Notes under the pieces: generated by a model | What the model was told of the DNA's origin: nothing | Seen by the model: only the letters and a program-made list of their open reading frames with translations | Databases searched by the model: none | Part shown: in pieces, positions 1 to 5,299 of the stretch | How the letters are laid out: the number at the start of each line of letters is the position of its first letter | Numbering within the stretch: position 1 is the stretch's first letter | Position numbers and translations under genes: made by a program | Source of the DNA: Acidocella sp. | Lineage (GTDB): Bacteria > Pseudomonadota > Alphaproteobacteria > Acetobacterales > Acetobacteraceae | Assembly: GCA_028687415.1 (NCBI GenBank) | Contig: JAQUAC010000114.1 | Coordinates: 1 to 7,146, forward strand | DNA length: 7,146 nucleotides | Direction: 5' to 3'

Positions 1-738
1 GCACTTTGGACCCTGGTGGCCATGCCGGTGCAGGCGGTGATGCTGCTGTTACCGGTACCGGTGAAAGCGTGGACGGCCAGGTTCTACTGGCGGGGCATCG
101 CACGGATTTTGGGGCTCCGGCTGCGCGTGATCGGGCGGCTGGAGACGGTCAGGCCGGTGCTGTTCGTGGCCAATCACTCTTCCTGGCTCGATATCGTGGC
201 GCTGGGCGCGGTGTTGCCGGGGTGCTTCGTGGCCAAGGGCGATGTTGCGCACTGGCCGGTCATCAACTGGGTGGCGCGGCTGGGGCGGTCGATCTTCGTG
301 TCGCGCAACCGGGCAACAGTGGCGCGCGAGCAGAAAGAATTGCAGCACAGGCTGGAAATGCGGGACAACATCATCCTGTTCCCAGAGGGCACGACATCGG
401 ACGGCAACCGCGTGCTACCGTTCGCTCCCGCCTTTCTAGCGCTGGCAGATGCCCCGGCCAAACCCCGCATACAGCCGGTGACACTGGTCTATGACGAGAT
501 AGAGGGGCTGCCGGTGCACGCGGGAGACCGCCCCACGATCGCCTGGTATGGCGATATGGATCTGGGGCCGCATTTCTGGGCGCTGGCAAAGCGGCGCAGC
601 CTACGCGCCACAATCGTTCTAAACGAGGCGATCGCGCCCGGGCATTACCCGAACCGGAAACTACTGAGCGCGGCATTAGAAACACGAATTGCGGCCAATG
701 CCGCGGCGTTGCGGCAGGGGCGCTTACCAGTATTGTGA
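1..738 (+). CDS. plsC: 1-acyl-sn-glycerol-3-phosphate acyltransferase (PlsC family), 5' end outside the window
   Basis: PlsC-type enzymes transfer an acyl chain to lysophosphatidic acid at the inner membrane, giving phosphatidic acid for phospholipid synthesis. The family's four blocks are visible in order: the NHxxxxD catalytic motif (NHSSWLD, bases 172-192), the substrate-binding stretch IFVSRNR (about 292-312), the FPEGT motif (FPEGTTSDG, from base 379), and the PVTLVY block (from about base 475). The reading frame is open to base 1. The first internal start is a GTG at 16, but the residues before it (ALWTL) continue the hydrophobic N-terminal segment typical of the family, so the true start probably lies upstream. 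At least 245 residues are present, close to the usual length, so few residues are missing. The C-terminus has no extra domain. The exact acyl acceptor cannot be told: lyso-ornithine lipid acyltransferases (OlsA) share these motifs. Confidence 0.9.
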   Translation, partial: ALWTLVAMPVQAVMLLLPVPVKAWTARFYWRGIARILGLRLRVIGRLETVRPVLFVANHSSWLDIVALGAVLPGCFVAKGDVAHWPVINWVARLGRSIFVSRNRATVAREQKELQHRLEMRDNIILFPEGTTSDGNRVLPFAPAFLALADAPAKPRIQPVTLVYDEIEGLPVHAGDRPTIAWYGDMDLGPHFWALAKRRSLRATIVLNEAIAPGHYPNRKLLSAALETRIAANAAALRQGRLPVL

Positions 739-831
739 AATGTTTCAAAAGCCTGCCCAAGCGCTTGCGGGCGGCATGAAATAGGCATAGGGCGCTGAGC
801 GTTGCCGGTATGCATGCGCGGCCGGCGGCAA
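736..831. repeat. Inverted repeats in the gap after plsC
   Basis: Three short symmetric elements lie between plsC and the next gene. TGAAA/TTTCA arms (736-740 and 743-747) overlap the plsC stop codon. A perfect 10-bp palindrome, CAAGCGCTTG, lies at 758-767 and is flanked by an imperfect CTGCCC/GGGCGG pair. TTGCCG/CGGCAA arms (802-807 and 826-831) enclose a GC-rich 18-nt spacer. No T-run follows any of them, so none is a convincing intrinsic terminator. The palindrome could be an operator. I could not pick a credible -35/-10 pair for the downstream gene here. Confidence 0.3.
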
Positions 832-852
832 GTCTGACTACGAGGAAAATAC

Positions 853-873
853 ACGCCGCCGAGTATGCGGCGT
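853..873 (+). promoter_or_regulatory. Leader hairpin just upstream of the exported-protein gene
   Basis: ACGCCGC (853-859) and GCGGCGT (867-873) are perfect 7-bp arms around a 7-nt loop. The 3' arm ends 7 nt before the Shine-Dalgarno AGGAGA (881-886), which sits at good spacing from the ATG at 893. The hairpin would lie in the 5' UTR without covering the ribosome site, so mRNA stabilisation or a protein-binding site is more likely than translational occlusion. An operator in DNA is the alternative. Confidence 0.45.
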
Positions 874-892
874 AACCTGCAGGAGAAAATTT

Positions 893-1375
893 ATGAAAGT
901 CACGAACTTCACCCGGCATTTAGTGCCGGCTCTTGGCTTGGCCTGCGCCCTGGGCCTAGCCCAGGCCGCCAACGCGCAAATGAACCCGATGAGCACCATG
1001 GCCCAGGCCGTGACCGCGCCGGTTTCCGCCGCCGCCAGCACCGCCAAGGATGCCGCGTCCAGTGCTGTTTCCAACACCACGGCCAACGTGACCGCCGCCG
1101 CCGCCGGTACCGTGTCCAACGCGACCGGCGCTGTTACCGACAAGGCCAACTCGGCCATGAAGGCTGGTGCCGCCAAACTGGCGAAGGCCACCGAGTTCAC
1201 GAGCGAGGCCGAGGCCGCAGCGCATTGCCCAAATGACACGGTCGTGTGGTCCAGCCTGACCAAGAGCAAGAGCTTCCACACCAGCAATTCCAAGATGTTC
1301 GGCAAGACCAAACATGGCGCCTATGTGTGCAAGGCTGATGCGGTTGCTGCTGGCCTGCACCAGGCCAAGAACTAA
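893..1375 (+). CDS. Small exported alanine-rich protein with paired C-terminal cysteines, function unknown
   Basis: The 160-residue protein starts at an ATG preceded by AGGAGA at proper spacing. Residues 1-28 form a Sec signal peptide: basic start (K2, R8, H9), hydrophobic core about 10-23, and a cleavage signal ANA before Q29. The mature part has two regions. Residues about 36-100 are low-complexity Ala/Thr/Ser/Val with regularly spaced Lys and Asp, probably a long amphipathic helix. Residues 105-155 form a compact segment with two cysteines (C112 and C146) that could make a disulfide, with the landmarks CPNDTVVW, FGKTKHGAYVC and KADA. I associate this kind of C-terminal segment with uncharacterised exported proteins of Acetobacteraceae, but can assign no function. 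A periplasmic location is inferred. The gene appears monocistronic, with a hairpin upstream and a terminator directly after it. Confidence 0.85.
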   Translation: MKVTNFTRHLVPALGLACALGLAQAANAQMNPMSTMAQAVTAPVSAAASTAKDAASSAVSNTTANVTAAAAGTVSNATGAVTDKANSAMKAGAAKLAKATEFTSEAEAAAHCPNDTVVWSSLTKSKSFHTSNSKMFGKTKHGAYVCKADAVAAGLHQAKN

Positions 1376-1385
1376 AACAAACGAT

Positions 1386-1416
1386 CCGGGGAGGCCGAAC
1401 GGTCTCCCCGGCCTTT
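1386..1416 (+). terminator. Hairpin terminator after the exported-protein gene
   Basis: Perfect arms CCGGGGAG (1386-1393) and CTCCCCGG (1404-1411) extend inward by a G-U pair and two G-C pairs, giving an 11-bp stem with a GAAC loop (1397-1400). The sequence CCTTTCT follows, a short, imperfect U-tract. It begins 10 nt after the stop codon. The next ribosome-binding site (AAGGGA, 1421-1426) starts only 10 nt after the stem, so the hairpin may attenuate rather than fully block expression of the downstream FKBP gene. Confidence 0.7.
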
Positions 1417-1431
1417 CTGGAAGGGACAGAT

Positions 1432-1797
1432 ATGAGCGAAAGCAATACCGTCACCATGCCGTCCGGCGTGAAATACGTGGACCATGTGGTGGGTAACGGC
1501 GAAACCCCGAAAAAAGGCCAGATGGTCACGGTGCATTACACCGGTTGGCTGGACAAAAATGGGGAAAAAGGCGCGAAATTCGACTCCTCGCGCGACCGCG
1601 GGCAGCCGTTCACGTTCAAGATCGGAGTTTCCCAGGTAATTTCCGGCTGGGATCAGGGGGTTTCGACCATGCAGGTCGGCGGCCAACGCACCCTGACCAT
1701 ACCCGCCGAGCATGGCTACGGCGCGCGCGGCGCGGGCAGCGTAATCCCACCTGGAGCGACGCTGATTTTCGACGTCGAGCTGCTCGGCATCAAGTAA
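1432..1797 (+). CDS. FKBP-type peptidyl-prolyl cis-trans isomerase, single domain
   Basis: This enzyme catalyses cis-trans isomerisation of Xaa-Pro bonds during protein folding. The 121 residues correspond to one FKBP domain and little else, like human FKBP12. Residues matching the FKBP12 active pocket are all present: Y36 (HYTG), F50-D51 (KFDSS), F60/F62, V69-I70, W73 (VISGWDQG), Y96 (HGYG), I105 (VIPPG) and F113 (LIFDVELL). There is no signal peptide or membrane segment, so it is probably cytoplasmic. It lacks the inserted flap of SlyD-type enzymes and the dimerisation N-terminus of Mip/FkpA. The start ATG is preceded by AAGGGA at suitable spacing. It lies downstream of a hairpin terminator with no clear promoter of its own, so read-through or a promoter inside the upstream gene may drive it. 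Which proteins it folds cannot be told from the sequence. Confidence 0.95.
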   Translation: MSESNTVTMPSGVKYVDHVVGNGETPKKGQMVTVHYTGWLDKNGEKGAKFDSSRDRGQPFTFKIGVSQVISGWDQGVSTMQVGGQRTLTIPAEHGYGARGAGSVIPPGATLIFDVELLGIK

Positions 1798-1808
1798 ACT
1801 GCAATGCC

Positions 1809-1838
1809 CCCGGTTCCGCCAGATATGGTGGGACCGGG
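1809..1838. terminator. Long hairpin between convergent genes, probable shared terminator
   Basis: The arms CCCGGTTCC (1809-1817) and GGGACCGGG (1830-1838) pair with one G-U, and the stem continues inward with GCC/GGT to about 12 pairs around an AGATAT loop (1821-1826). It lies between the FKBP stop (1797) and the EcsC-gene stop (1854), where both transcripts must end. Neither side has a U-run, so it may act weakly, with Rho, or as a 3'-end stabiliser for both messages. Confidence 0.55.
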
Positions 1839-1853
1839 AGCAGTGGCCGCGTT

Positions 1854-2753
1854 TTATGCGCGGGGTAGAAAGGCCATCGGGACGGCTTTACCCGGATGCC
1901 TGCTGATCCGCCGCCGCTCCCGCGCGGCACGCACCATGCCCTCAAAACACTGCCGGACGGCAGCAGGTTCACCAGTGCGACGCTCCAGCGCGCGCAGACA
2001 GAAATGTACTTGCGCCATATTCTGGTAATATTCGGTGAAGGCGTAATTGAGCGCGCCGCCGGTAATGGCTCCGGCCATGGGCACGGCCTGGGCCAGGAAT
2101 TTCTCCGACAGCACCAAGCCAAAGCGGCTTGCCGCACTCCTAATCAGAAGATTAACGGTGAGATGGTTCACACCAAGTCTGGTCGCCCAATAGCCGATCT
2201 CGGTATCATCATCCTTACCGCCAGGGCCTCCGAAGGCGAGTACTTCCAGGCAGGCGCGACGGGTGTCTTCGGCCGTGAGATCCTCTCCTGAATCACGTGC
2301 GACCTGGGCAATGCTACGCAGGATGGTGGTGGTAGTGAAGGGAATATCGAACAACACGCCGGGCAGACCGACAAAACCGGAGGCGACACCGCTGGCTGTT
2401 GTGGCCAAGCGGTGCAGGACATTATTGCGCGGGCGCTTGGGGCGGACGATATGGGGCACAGCCTCCAGCCCGAAGGTGGCATAATTATAGCTGGCCCAGA
2501 GTGTATCCTCAACTGCTTCCTGCACGCGCTGGGTAAGCTGGGTCCAGGTCGTACCGCCGAAGCGCTCGCCAGTCTGGGAGATGGAATTGCGCAGAGCGTC
2601 TATGCGCCGGCCGAACATCGCGGTGAGCCGCAAAAGCAACCCACGGGAGTCGGCCATGATAATGGCTGCGCGCCAAAGCTGATCCTGCTCATGTATAGTG
2701 AGGAAGGACGCGGTATCCGCCAGGGCTTCTGGCATAGGCGTATCAATTTTCAT
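1854..2753 (-). CDS. EcsC-family protein
   Basis: EcsC-family proteins (named after the third gene of the Bacillus ecsABC locus) have no established biochemical activity in most bacteria. The 299-residue product carries the family's pattern: a glycine-rich hydrophobic stretch followed by FDIP and a polar helix (about residues 122-158, SGVASGFVGLPG, LFDIP, LRSIAQVARDSGEDL), then CLEVLAFGG (about 168-176), and a second Ala/Gly-rich stretch ending in LNYAFTEYYQNMAQVHF (about 222-251). The hydrophobic stretches may contact the membrane, but I see no clean transmembrane helix or signal peptide. I chose the ATG reading MKIDTPMP. A TTG 13 codons upstream is possible, but it has no Shine-Dalgarno and would encode residues across an inverted repeat. 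The chosen ATG also has only a weak ribosome site. The gene follows rplT by 55 bp with no good terminator between, so it may be co-transcribed with rpmI-rplT. Confidence 0.85.
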   Translation of the reverse strand: MKIDTPMPEALADTASFLTIHEQDQLWRAAIIMADSRGLLLRLTAMFGRRIDALRNSISQTGERFGGTTWTQLTQRVQEAVEDTLWASYNYATFGLEAVPHIVRPKRPRNNVLHRLATTASGVASGFVGLPGVLFDIPFTTTTILRSIAQVARDSGEDLTAEDTRRACLEVLAFGGPGGKDDDTEIGYWATRLGVNHLTVNLLIRSAASRFGLVLSEKFLAQAVPMAGAITGGALNYAFTEYYQNMAQVHFCLRALERRTGEPAAVRQCFEGMVRAARERRRISRHPGKAVPMAFLPRA

Positions 2754-2783
2754 GTCCGGGTAGAGAGTGACCCCAGCCCGGAC
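2754..2783 (-). promoter_or_regulatory. Inverted repeat abutting the EcsC-gene start codon
   Basis: Perfect 7-bp arms GTCCGGG (2754-2760) and CCCGGAC (2777-2783) enclose 16 nt, in the 55-bp gap between rplT and the EcsC-family gene. In the minus-strand transcript the second arm ends immediately before the ATG. No U-run follows, so it is a poor intrinsic terminator. It could be a translation-control stem or an operator. If the upstream TTG were the real start, it would instead be coding sequence. Confidence 0.4.
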
Positions 2784-2808
2784 ACAAAACAAGTGAAGTT
2801 ACCGAAAA

Positions 2809-3177
2809 TTATTCCGCAGCAGTGGCGGAAACGTTCTTCACGGCCTGCACGATTTCCGCAAACGCCGCAGCATCGTCGAACGCGATGGCGGCCAGCACCT
2901 TGCGGTCCAGCTCCAGCCCGGCCTGCTTCAGGCCGAAGATGAACTGGCTATAGGTGAGGCCATGCTCGCGCACGGCGGCGTTGATACGCTGGATCCAGAG
3001 CGAGCGAAACTCGCGCTTCTTGACCCGGCGGTCACGGTAGGCATAGCGCAGGGCCTTTTCCAGGCGCTCCAGCGCGATGCGGTAATTGGTGGACGAACGG
3101 CCGACAAAGCCCTTCGACAGTGCCAGAACTTTTTTATGCCGGGCGTGGGTGGTAACGCCGCGTTTCACACGTGCCAT
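2809..3177 (-). CDS. rplT: 50S ribosomal protein L20
   Basis: L20 binds 23S rRNA early in 50S assembly. In Escherichia coli and Bacillus subtilis it also represses its own operon by binding the leader mRNA. The 122 residues show the family signature throughout: the basic N-terminal extension MARVKRGVTTHARHKKVL, then the helical region with KGFVGRSSTNYR, ALRYAYRDRR, KREFRSLWIQRINAAVREHGLTYSQF and LDRKVLA. Length is normal for the family. The start is fixed by conservation and by AGAGGGA, which overlaps the rpmI stop codon, so the two genes are probably translationally coupled (15 nt between stop and start). The usual downstream partner pheS is absent here. Confidence 0.98.
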   Translation of the reverse strand: MARVKRGVTTHARHKKVLALSKGFVGRSSTNYRIALERLEKALRYAYRDRRVKKREFRSLWIQRINAAVREHGLTYSQFIFGLKQAGLELDRKVLAAIAFDDAAAFAEIVQAVKNVSATAAE

Positions 3178-3192
3178 GTTTCTATTCCCTCT

Positions 3193-3396
3193 TTAACCGA
3201 TACCGTACGGGGCCCACTGCTTAACGGTCAGGCCGTCAGCATGGGTCAGGGTCTGGCTGCCGCGATTCTGGCGCTTAGCTTTCTGGCTGCGGGCCATGAG
3301 GTTGTGGCGCTTCTTGCCCGGGCCGGCTAGGACCTTACCCGTGGCGGTGATCTTGAAGCGCTTCTTGACCGATGACTTGGTCTTGAGCTTCGGCAT
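3193..3396 (-). CDS. rpmI: 50S ribosomal protein L35
   Basis: L35 is a small basic protein of the large ribosomal subunit. The 67-residue product begins MPKLKTKSSVKKRF and contains the conserved ATGKV, GKKRHNL and KQWAPYG segments. The frame is open 11 codons further upstream, but the start at MPKLKTK is fixed by family conservation and by AGGAG (3403-3407) seven bases before the ATG. It is the first gene of a minus-strand operon with rplT. infC, which precedes rpmI in many bacteria, is absent. In its place are a promoter and a structured leader. Confidence 0.98.
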   Translation of the reverse strand: MPKLKTKSSVKKRFKITATGKVLAGPGKKRHNLMARSQKAKRQNRGSQTLTHADGLTVKQWAPYGIG

Positions 3397-3505
3397 TTTG
3401 ATCTCCTGTCGCTTAAACCCCGTCTGCACGGGGGTCCCGGATATCGGGGCGGCGGCCAGGCATGCCTAATGGCCCGGACACGCGCGCATCACGTTTGACG
3501 GTGAA
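3397..3505 (-). promoter_or_regulatory. Structured 5' leader of rpmI-rplT
   Basis: About 110 nt lie between the predicted transcription start and the rpmI ATG. Read in transcript order, they hold three stem-loops. GGCC arms (3471-3474 and 3454-3457) flank the 10-bp palindrome AGGCATGCCT (3458-3467) with a 3-nt bulge. A CCCG/CGGG stem has a 5-nt loop (3436-3448). A perfect CCCCGT/ACGGGG stem has a 4-nt loop (3418-3433) and is followed by TTT. L20 is known to regulate its operon through leader RNA in E. coli and B. subtilis, so an L20-responsive leader or attenuator is a reasonable inference. I cannot show an actual mimic of the 23S binding site. Confidence 0.45.
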
Positions 3506-3511
3506 GCCGCG

Positions 3512-3540
3512 CGTATAAAGGCTGAGGCGCCGCGTGACAA
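3512..3540 (-). promoter_or_regulatory. Sigma70-type promoter for rpmI-rplT
   Basis: On the minus strand, TTGTCA (3540-3535) and TATACG (3517-3512) are separated by exactly 17 bp, close to the consensus -35 and -10 boxes. It points at rpmI and lies about 115-145 bp upstream of its start. The -35 box overlaps the GTG start proposed for the divergent recX-like gene. Confidence 0.7.
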
Positions 3541-4118
3541 GAGAGCAAAACGACGGCAAAATCCGCGCTATGCCAAGCAATCCGCCAAATGGCGCAAAAC
3601 TATATGAGGTGGCTCTGAACCACATGGCGCGCTACGCCGCCACGGAAGCGGGACTGGCCCGGGTACTGGTGCGCAGGGTGGAACGCTGGGCACGCGTGGC
3701 CGGAGAGGACGCCGAGCCGGAAGAAGTTGCACAGGCGGCGCGGCAAGCAAAAGCGGAAATCCCAGGTGTACTGACAAAATTGCGCGAGTTGGGCGTGCTT
3801 AACGATGCGGCCTTTGCCGCCTCCCGTGCCAAGCGCCTGACGCGGGAGGGGAAATCCCGCCGTGCTACCCTCGCCCATCTGGCCGCCAAAGGTATAAAGA
3901 CGCCAGCGCTGGCCGAAGACCCGGAGCGGGAGCTGGCTGCGGCCTGCGCCTATCTGCGGCGGAGACGGGCCGGGCCATTCGGCGATGCACCTGAAGAAAA
4001 AATCCTGGCGGCCATGGCCCGCGGCGGCTTTGCCCAGAGTGTCGCCCGGCGCGCCCTGGCGCTGAACCGGGACGATGCCGAAACGCTGATCAAAGCCTTA
4101 TCTGACCCGCTGCTTTAG
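3534..4118 (+). CDS. recX: RecX-family regulatory protein
   Basis: RecX binds RecA filaments and limits or modulates homologous recombination and the SOS response. The protein is nearly all helical, with the repeating pattern typical of RecX: KLYEVALNHMARYAATEAGLARVLVRRVERWAR (about residues 22-54), LRELGVLNDAAFAASRAKRLTREGKSRR (about 83-110), LAAKGI (117-121), ACAYLRRRRAGPFG (137-150) and ILAAMARGGFAQSVARRALA (157-176). At 194 residues the length fits the alphaproteobacterial type. The family is divergent, and the call rests on pattern rather than on catalytic residues. I prefer the GTG start because GAGG (3524-3527) precedes it by 6 nt. An ATG at 3570 is the alternative, with a poorer ribosome site. 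recA is not in the window. The stop codon overlaps that of the convergent gene by 4 bases. Confidence 0.8.
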   Translation: MTREQNDGKIRAMPSNPPNGAKLYEVALNHMARYAATEAGLARVLVRRVERWARVAGEDAEPEEVAQAARQAKAEIPGVLTKLRELGVLNDAAFAASRAKRLTREGKSRRATLAHLAAKGIKTPALAEDPERELAAACAYLRRRRAGPFGDAPEEKILAAMARGGFAQSVARRALALNRDDAETLIKALSDPLL

Positions 4119-4924
4119 CCCGGCAGCTTCAACCCGGCCCAGGCTGGCGTCAGCCGTGGGTCGAACGCCGTAGTGCCAGCCGGCGGCATACGTGACTGCT
4201 GGAAGAAATACTCTTCCAGGGCCTGCCCAATATCGAATTGCGCCGGCTCTGGCATTGGCCGAACGGACGTCGGCGTAAACGCCACACTATCCTCGCCATA
4301 TGGTTCCGGACGCACATGCGGCACCTCTAGAATGGCTTCACCCGCCTGCCGAGCCCGACGAGACACCGGCAATACCGCGCGCCGCCTAACTCCCGGTAAA
4401 GGCGTGATGTAAGGAGCCACCTCATGGCCGCGCATAATGTCATCCGCCTCATCTTTCATAACATTAAGCCTAATTGGCGCGAACGATCTCTGTGCTAATG
4501 CCACACCACGTGGCGGCAAATACATGAAACTTTGCTCGCCCTCCCGCTTCGCCCGCGCCTGCGTTGCCTCCTGCCGGGCCGCTACTGCGACCGAAACCGC
4601 GCGATAAGATTTTTGTTCCGCTCCATCCACATGGCCGGCACCCAAGAATAGAGAATTCTGCGTTTGCCGCGAACCCGCCACCACCGGCAGTGATGCGGCA
4701 TCCGCTGATTTGGCTTTTGCTGAGCTTAATTTCCATTGCAGCATATTCGTGCTACGCACAGGCGCCACCCCCCCAAAACCAGGCTGCCCAGCCGCCATTG
4801 CCAAACTGTGAATTTTCAGCCAGGGCTCCTGCAATTCGCGTAGCTCCTTAGCTTCCACGACCTCTCGCAGAGATTTGCGAAAATCAGTCAGAAGCGAGCC
4901 CGCATCGTACTCCATGTCACCCAT
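4115..4924 (-). CDS. Unrecognised 269-residue protein at the recX/phage junction
   Basis: I do not recognise this protein. Residues about 9-45 look helical and charged (LLTDFRKSLREVVEAKELRE). The middle (about 55-135) is rich in Ala, Ser and Gln. Residues 136-230 are rich in Pro, Arg and Val with many short strand-breaking segments. The C-terminus ends in an ordered-looking block (DIGQALEEYFFQQSRMPPAG, then FDPRLTPAW), the part most likely to be conserved. There is no cysteine, signal peptide or transmembrane segment. Two starts are possible: the ATG used here (MGDMEYD), where AAGG lies only 1 nt away, or the ATG three codons on, where the same AAGG is 10 nt away. It sits just below a strong terminator with only about 30 nt of free upstream DNA, so its promoter is unclear. 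Phage cargo, a phage structural protein or a native chromosomal gene are all possible. Confidence 0.65.
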   Translation of the reverse strand: MGDMEYDAGSLLTDFRKSLREVVEAKELRELQEPWLKIHSLAMAAGQPGFGGVAPVRSTNMLQWKLSSAKAKSADAASLPVVAGSRQTQNSLFLGAGHVDGAEQKSYRAVSVAVAARQEATQARAKREGEQSFMYLPPRGVALAQRSFAPIRLNVMKDEADDIMRGHEVAPYITPLPGVRRRAVLPVSRRARQAGEAILEVPHVRPEPYGEDSVAFTPTSVRPMPEPAQFDIGQALEEYFFQQSRMPPAGTTAFDPRLTPAWAGLKLPG

Positions 4925-4954
4925 ACCTTATTTTCACGCGTCTGATGAAGAGAG

Positions 4955-4984
4955 AATTGGCCAGGGCATGAGCCCTGGCCAATT
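4955..4984 (-). terminator. Perfect 13-bp terminator hairpin after the lysis genes
   Basis: AATTGGCCAGGGC (4955-4967) and GCCCTGGCCAATT (4972-4984) are perfect complements around a 4-nt loop. On the minus strand the stem begins 3 nt after the stop codon of the gene at 4988-5299, and its A/T-rich base leads into CTCTCTTC, a pyrimidine-rich tail. On the plus strand it is followed by TCATTAC. It would end the lysis transcript and separate it from the downstream gene at 4115-4924. Confidence 0.85.
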
Positions 4985-4987
4985 TCA

Positions 4988-5299
4988 TTACAGCGAAAAA
5001 ATAGCCTTCAAGTCCTCTAAAATCGTTTGCAAAAGAGAAAGGCTTGCTTTGGCTTTCGCCGCATCCGCCGCCGGCAACGCTGCAATTACCGGTGCCGCAG
5101 CAGTCGCAAGCGTATTCGCCGCAGCGCTGGCCGTCACCAATGCGCTTGCATGTGCAGCTTGATTGGCTTCCACTGAATTCACAACCGCCTCCCCCACCTG
5201 CAGACCAGCAGCAACCGCCGTGCCAAGCGGCCCACCCACAGCAGCACCCACCGCAGCAGCAGTATTCAGGCCAGTTTCAATATTCACCATTTCACTCAT
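4988..5299 (-). CDS. Small Ala/Gly-rich protein with a glycine-zipper segment, last gene of the lysis cluster
   Basis: The 103-residue protein starts at MSEMVNIE, where GGGAGA precedes the ATG by 6 nt. An in-frame start 15 codons upstream has no such site. Residues 12-35 form a hydrophobic Ala/Gly/Val stretch with closely spaced glycines (G18, G22, G23, G26), like helices that pack tightly in membranes. Residues 40-85 are Ala-rich and mildly polar, and the end (about 86-103, LSLLQTILEDLKAIFSL) is an amphipathic helix. It follows the holin-like gene after 83 bp and is itself followed at once by the cluster's terminator. A role in lysis or membrane disruption is inferred from position and hydrophobicity only. 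I know of no named family for it. Confidence 0.7.
   Translation of the reverse strand: MSEMVNIETGLNTAAAVGAAVGGPLGTAVAAGLQVGEAVVNSVEANQAAHASALVTASAAANTLATAAAPVIAALPAADAAKAKASLSLLQTILEDLKAIFSL

Noticed and set aside
371..919. Minus-strand open frame of 182 codons across plsC and its downstream gap
   Set aside because: It overlaps the conserved plsC motifs, has an Arg/Pro/Ala composition typical of antisense frames in GC-rich DNA, and matches no family I know.
838..1360. Minus-strand open frames opposite the exported-protein gene
   Set aside because: Their Ala/Val- and Gly-rich sequence is the complement of the Ala-rich coding strand. The plus strand has a signal peptide, ribosome site and terminator.
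2412..2942. Plus-strand open frame of 176 codons crossing the EcsC-family gene and rplT
   Set aside because: It overlaps conserved L20 and EcsC codons in antisense and shows no domain.
3418..3433. Perfect CCCCGT/ACGGGG stem as an intrinsic terminator
   Set aside because: It lies inside the rpmI leader just before the ribosome site and has only TTT after it. A leader or attenuator element is more likely than a true terminator.
3495..3519. TTGACG and TATAAA as a plus-strand recX promoter
   Set aside because: The spacer is only 13 bp, too short for a normal sigma70 promoter.
4470..4736. Minus-strand 88-codon frame inside the orphan gene as a programmed frameshift product
   Set aside because: The seven-G run lies outside it (upstream at 4768-4774), the codon boundaries do not form a standard slippery heptamer, and the alternative frame has no recognisable domain.
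4955..4984. Perfect 13-bp inverted repeat as an att site or transposon end
   Set aside because: It has a 4-nt loop, starts 3 nt after a stop codon and has a pyrimidine tail, all fitting a terminator. No second copy is visible in the window.
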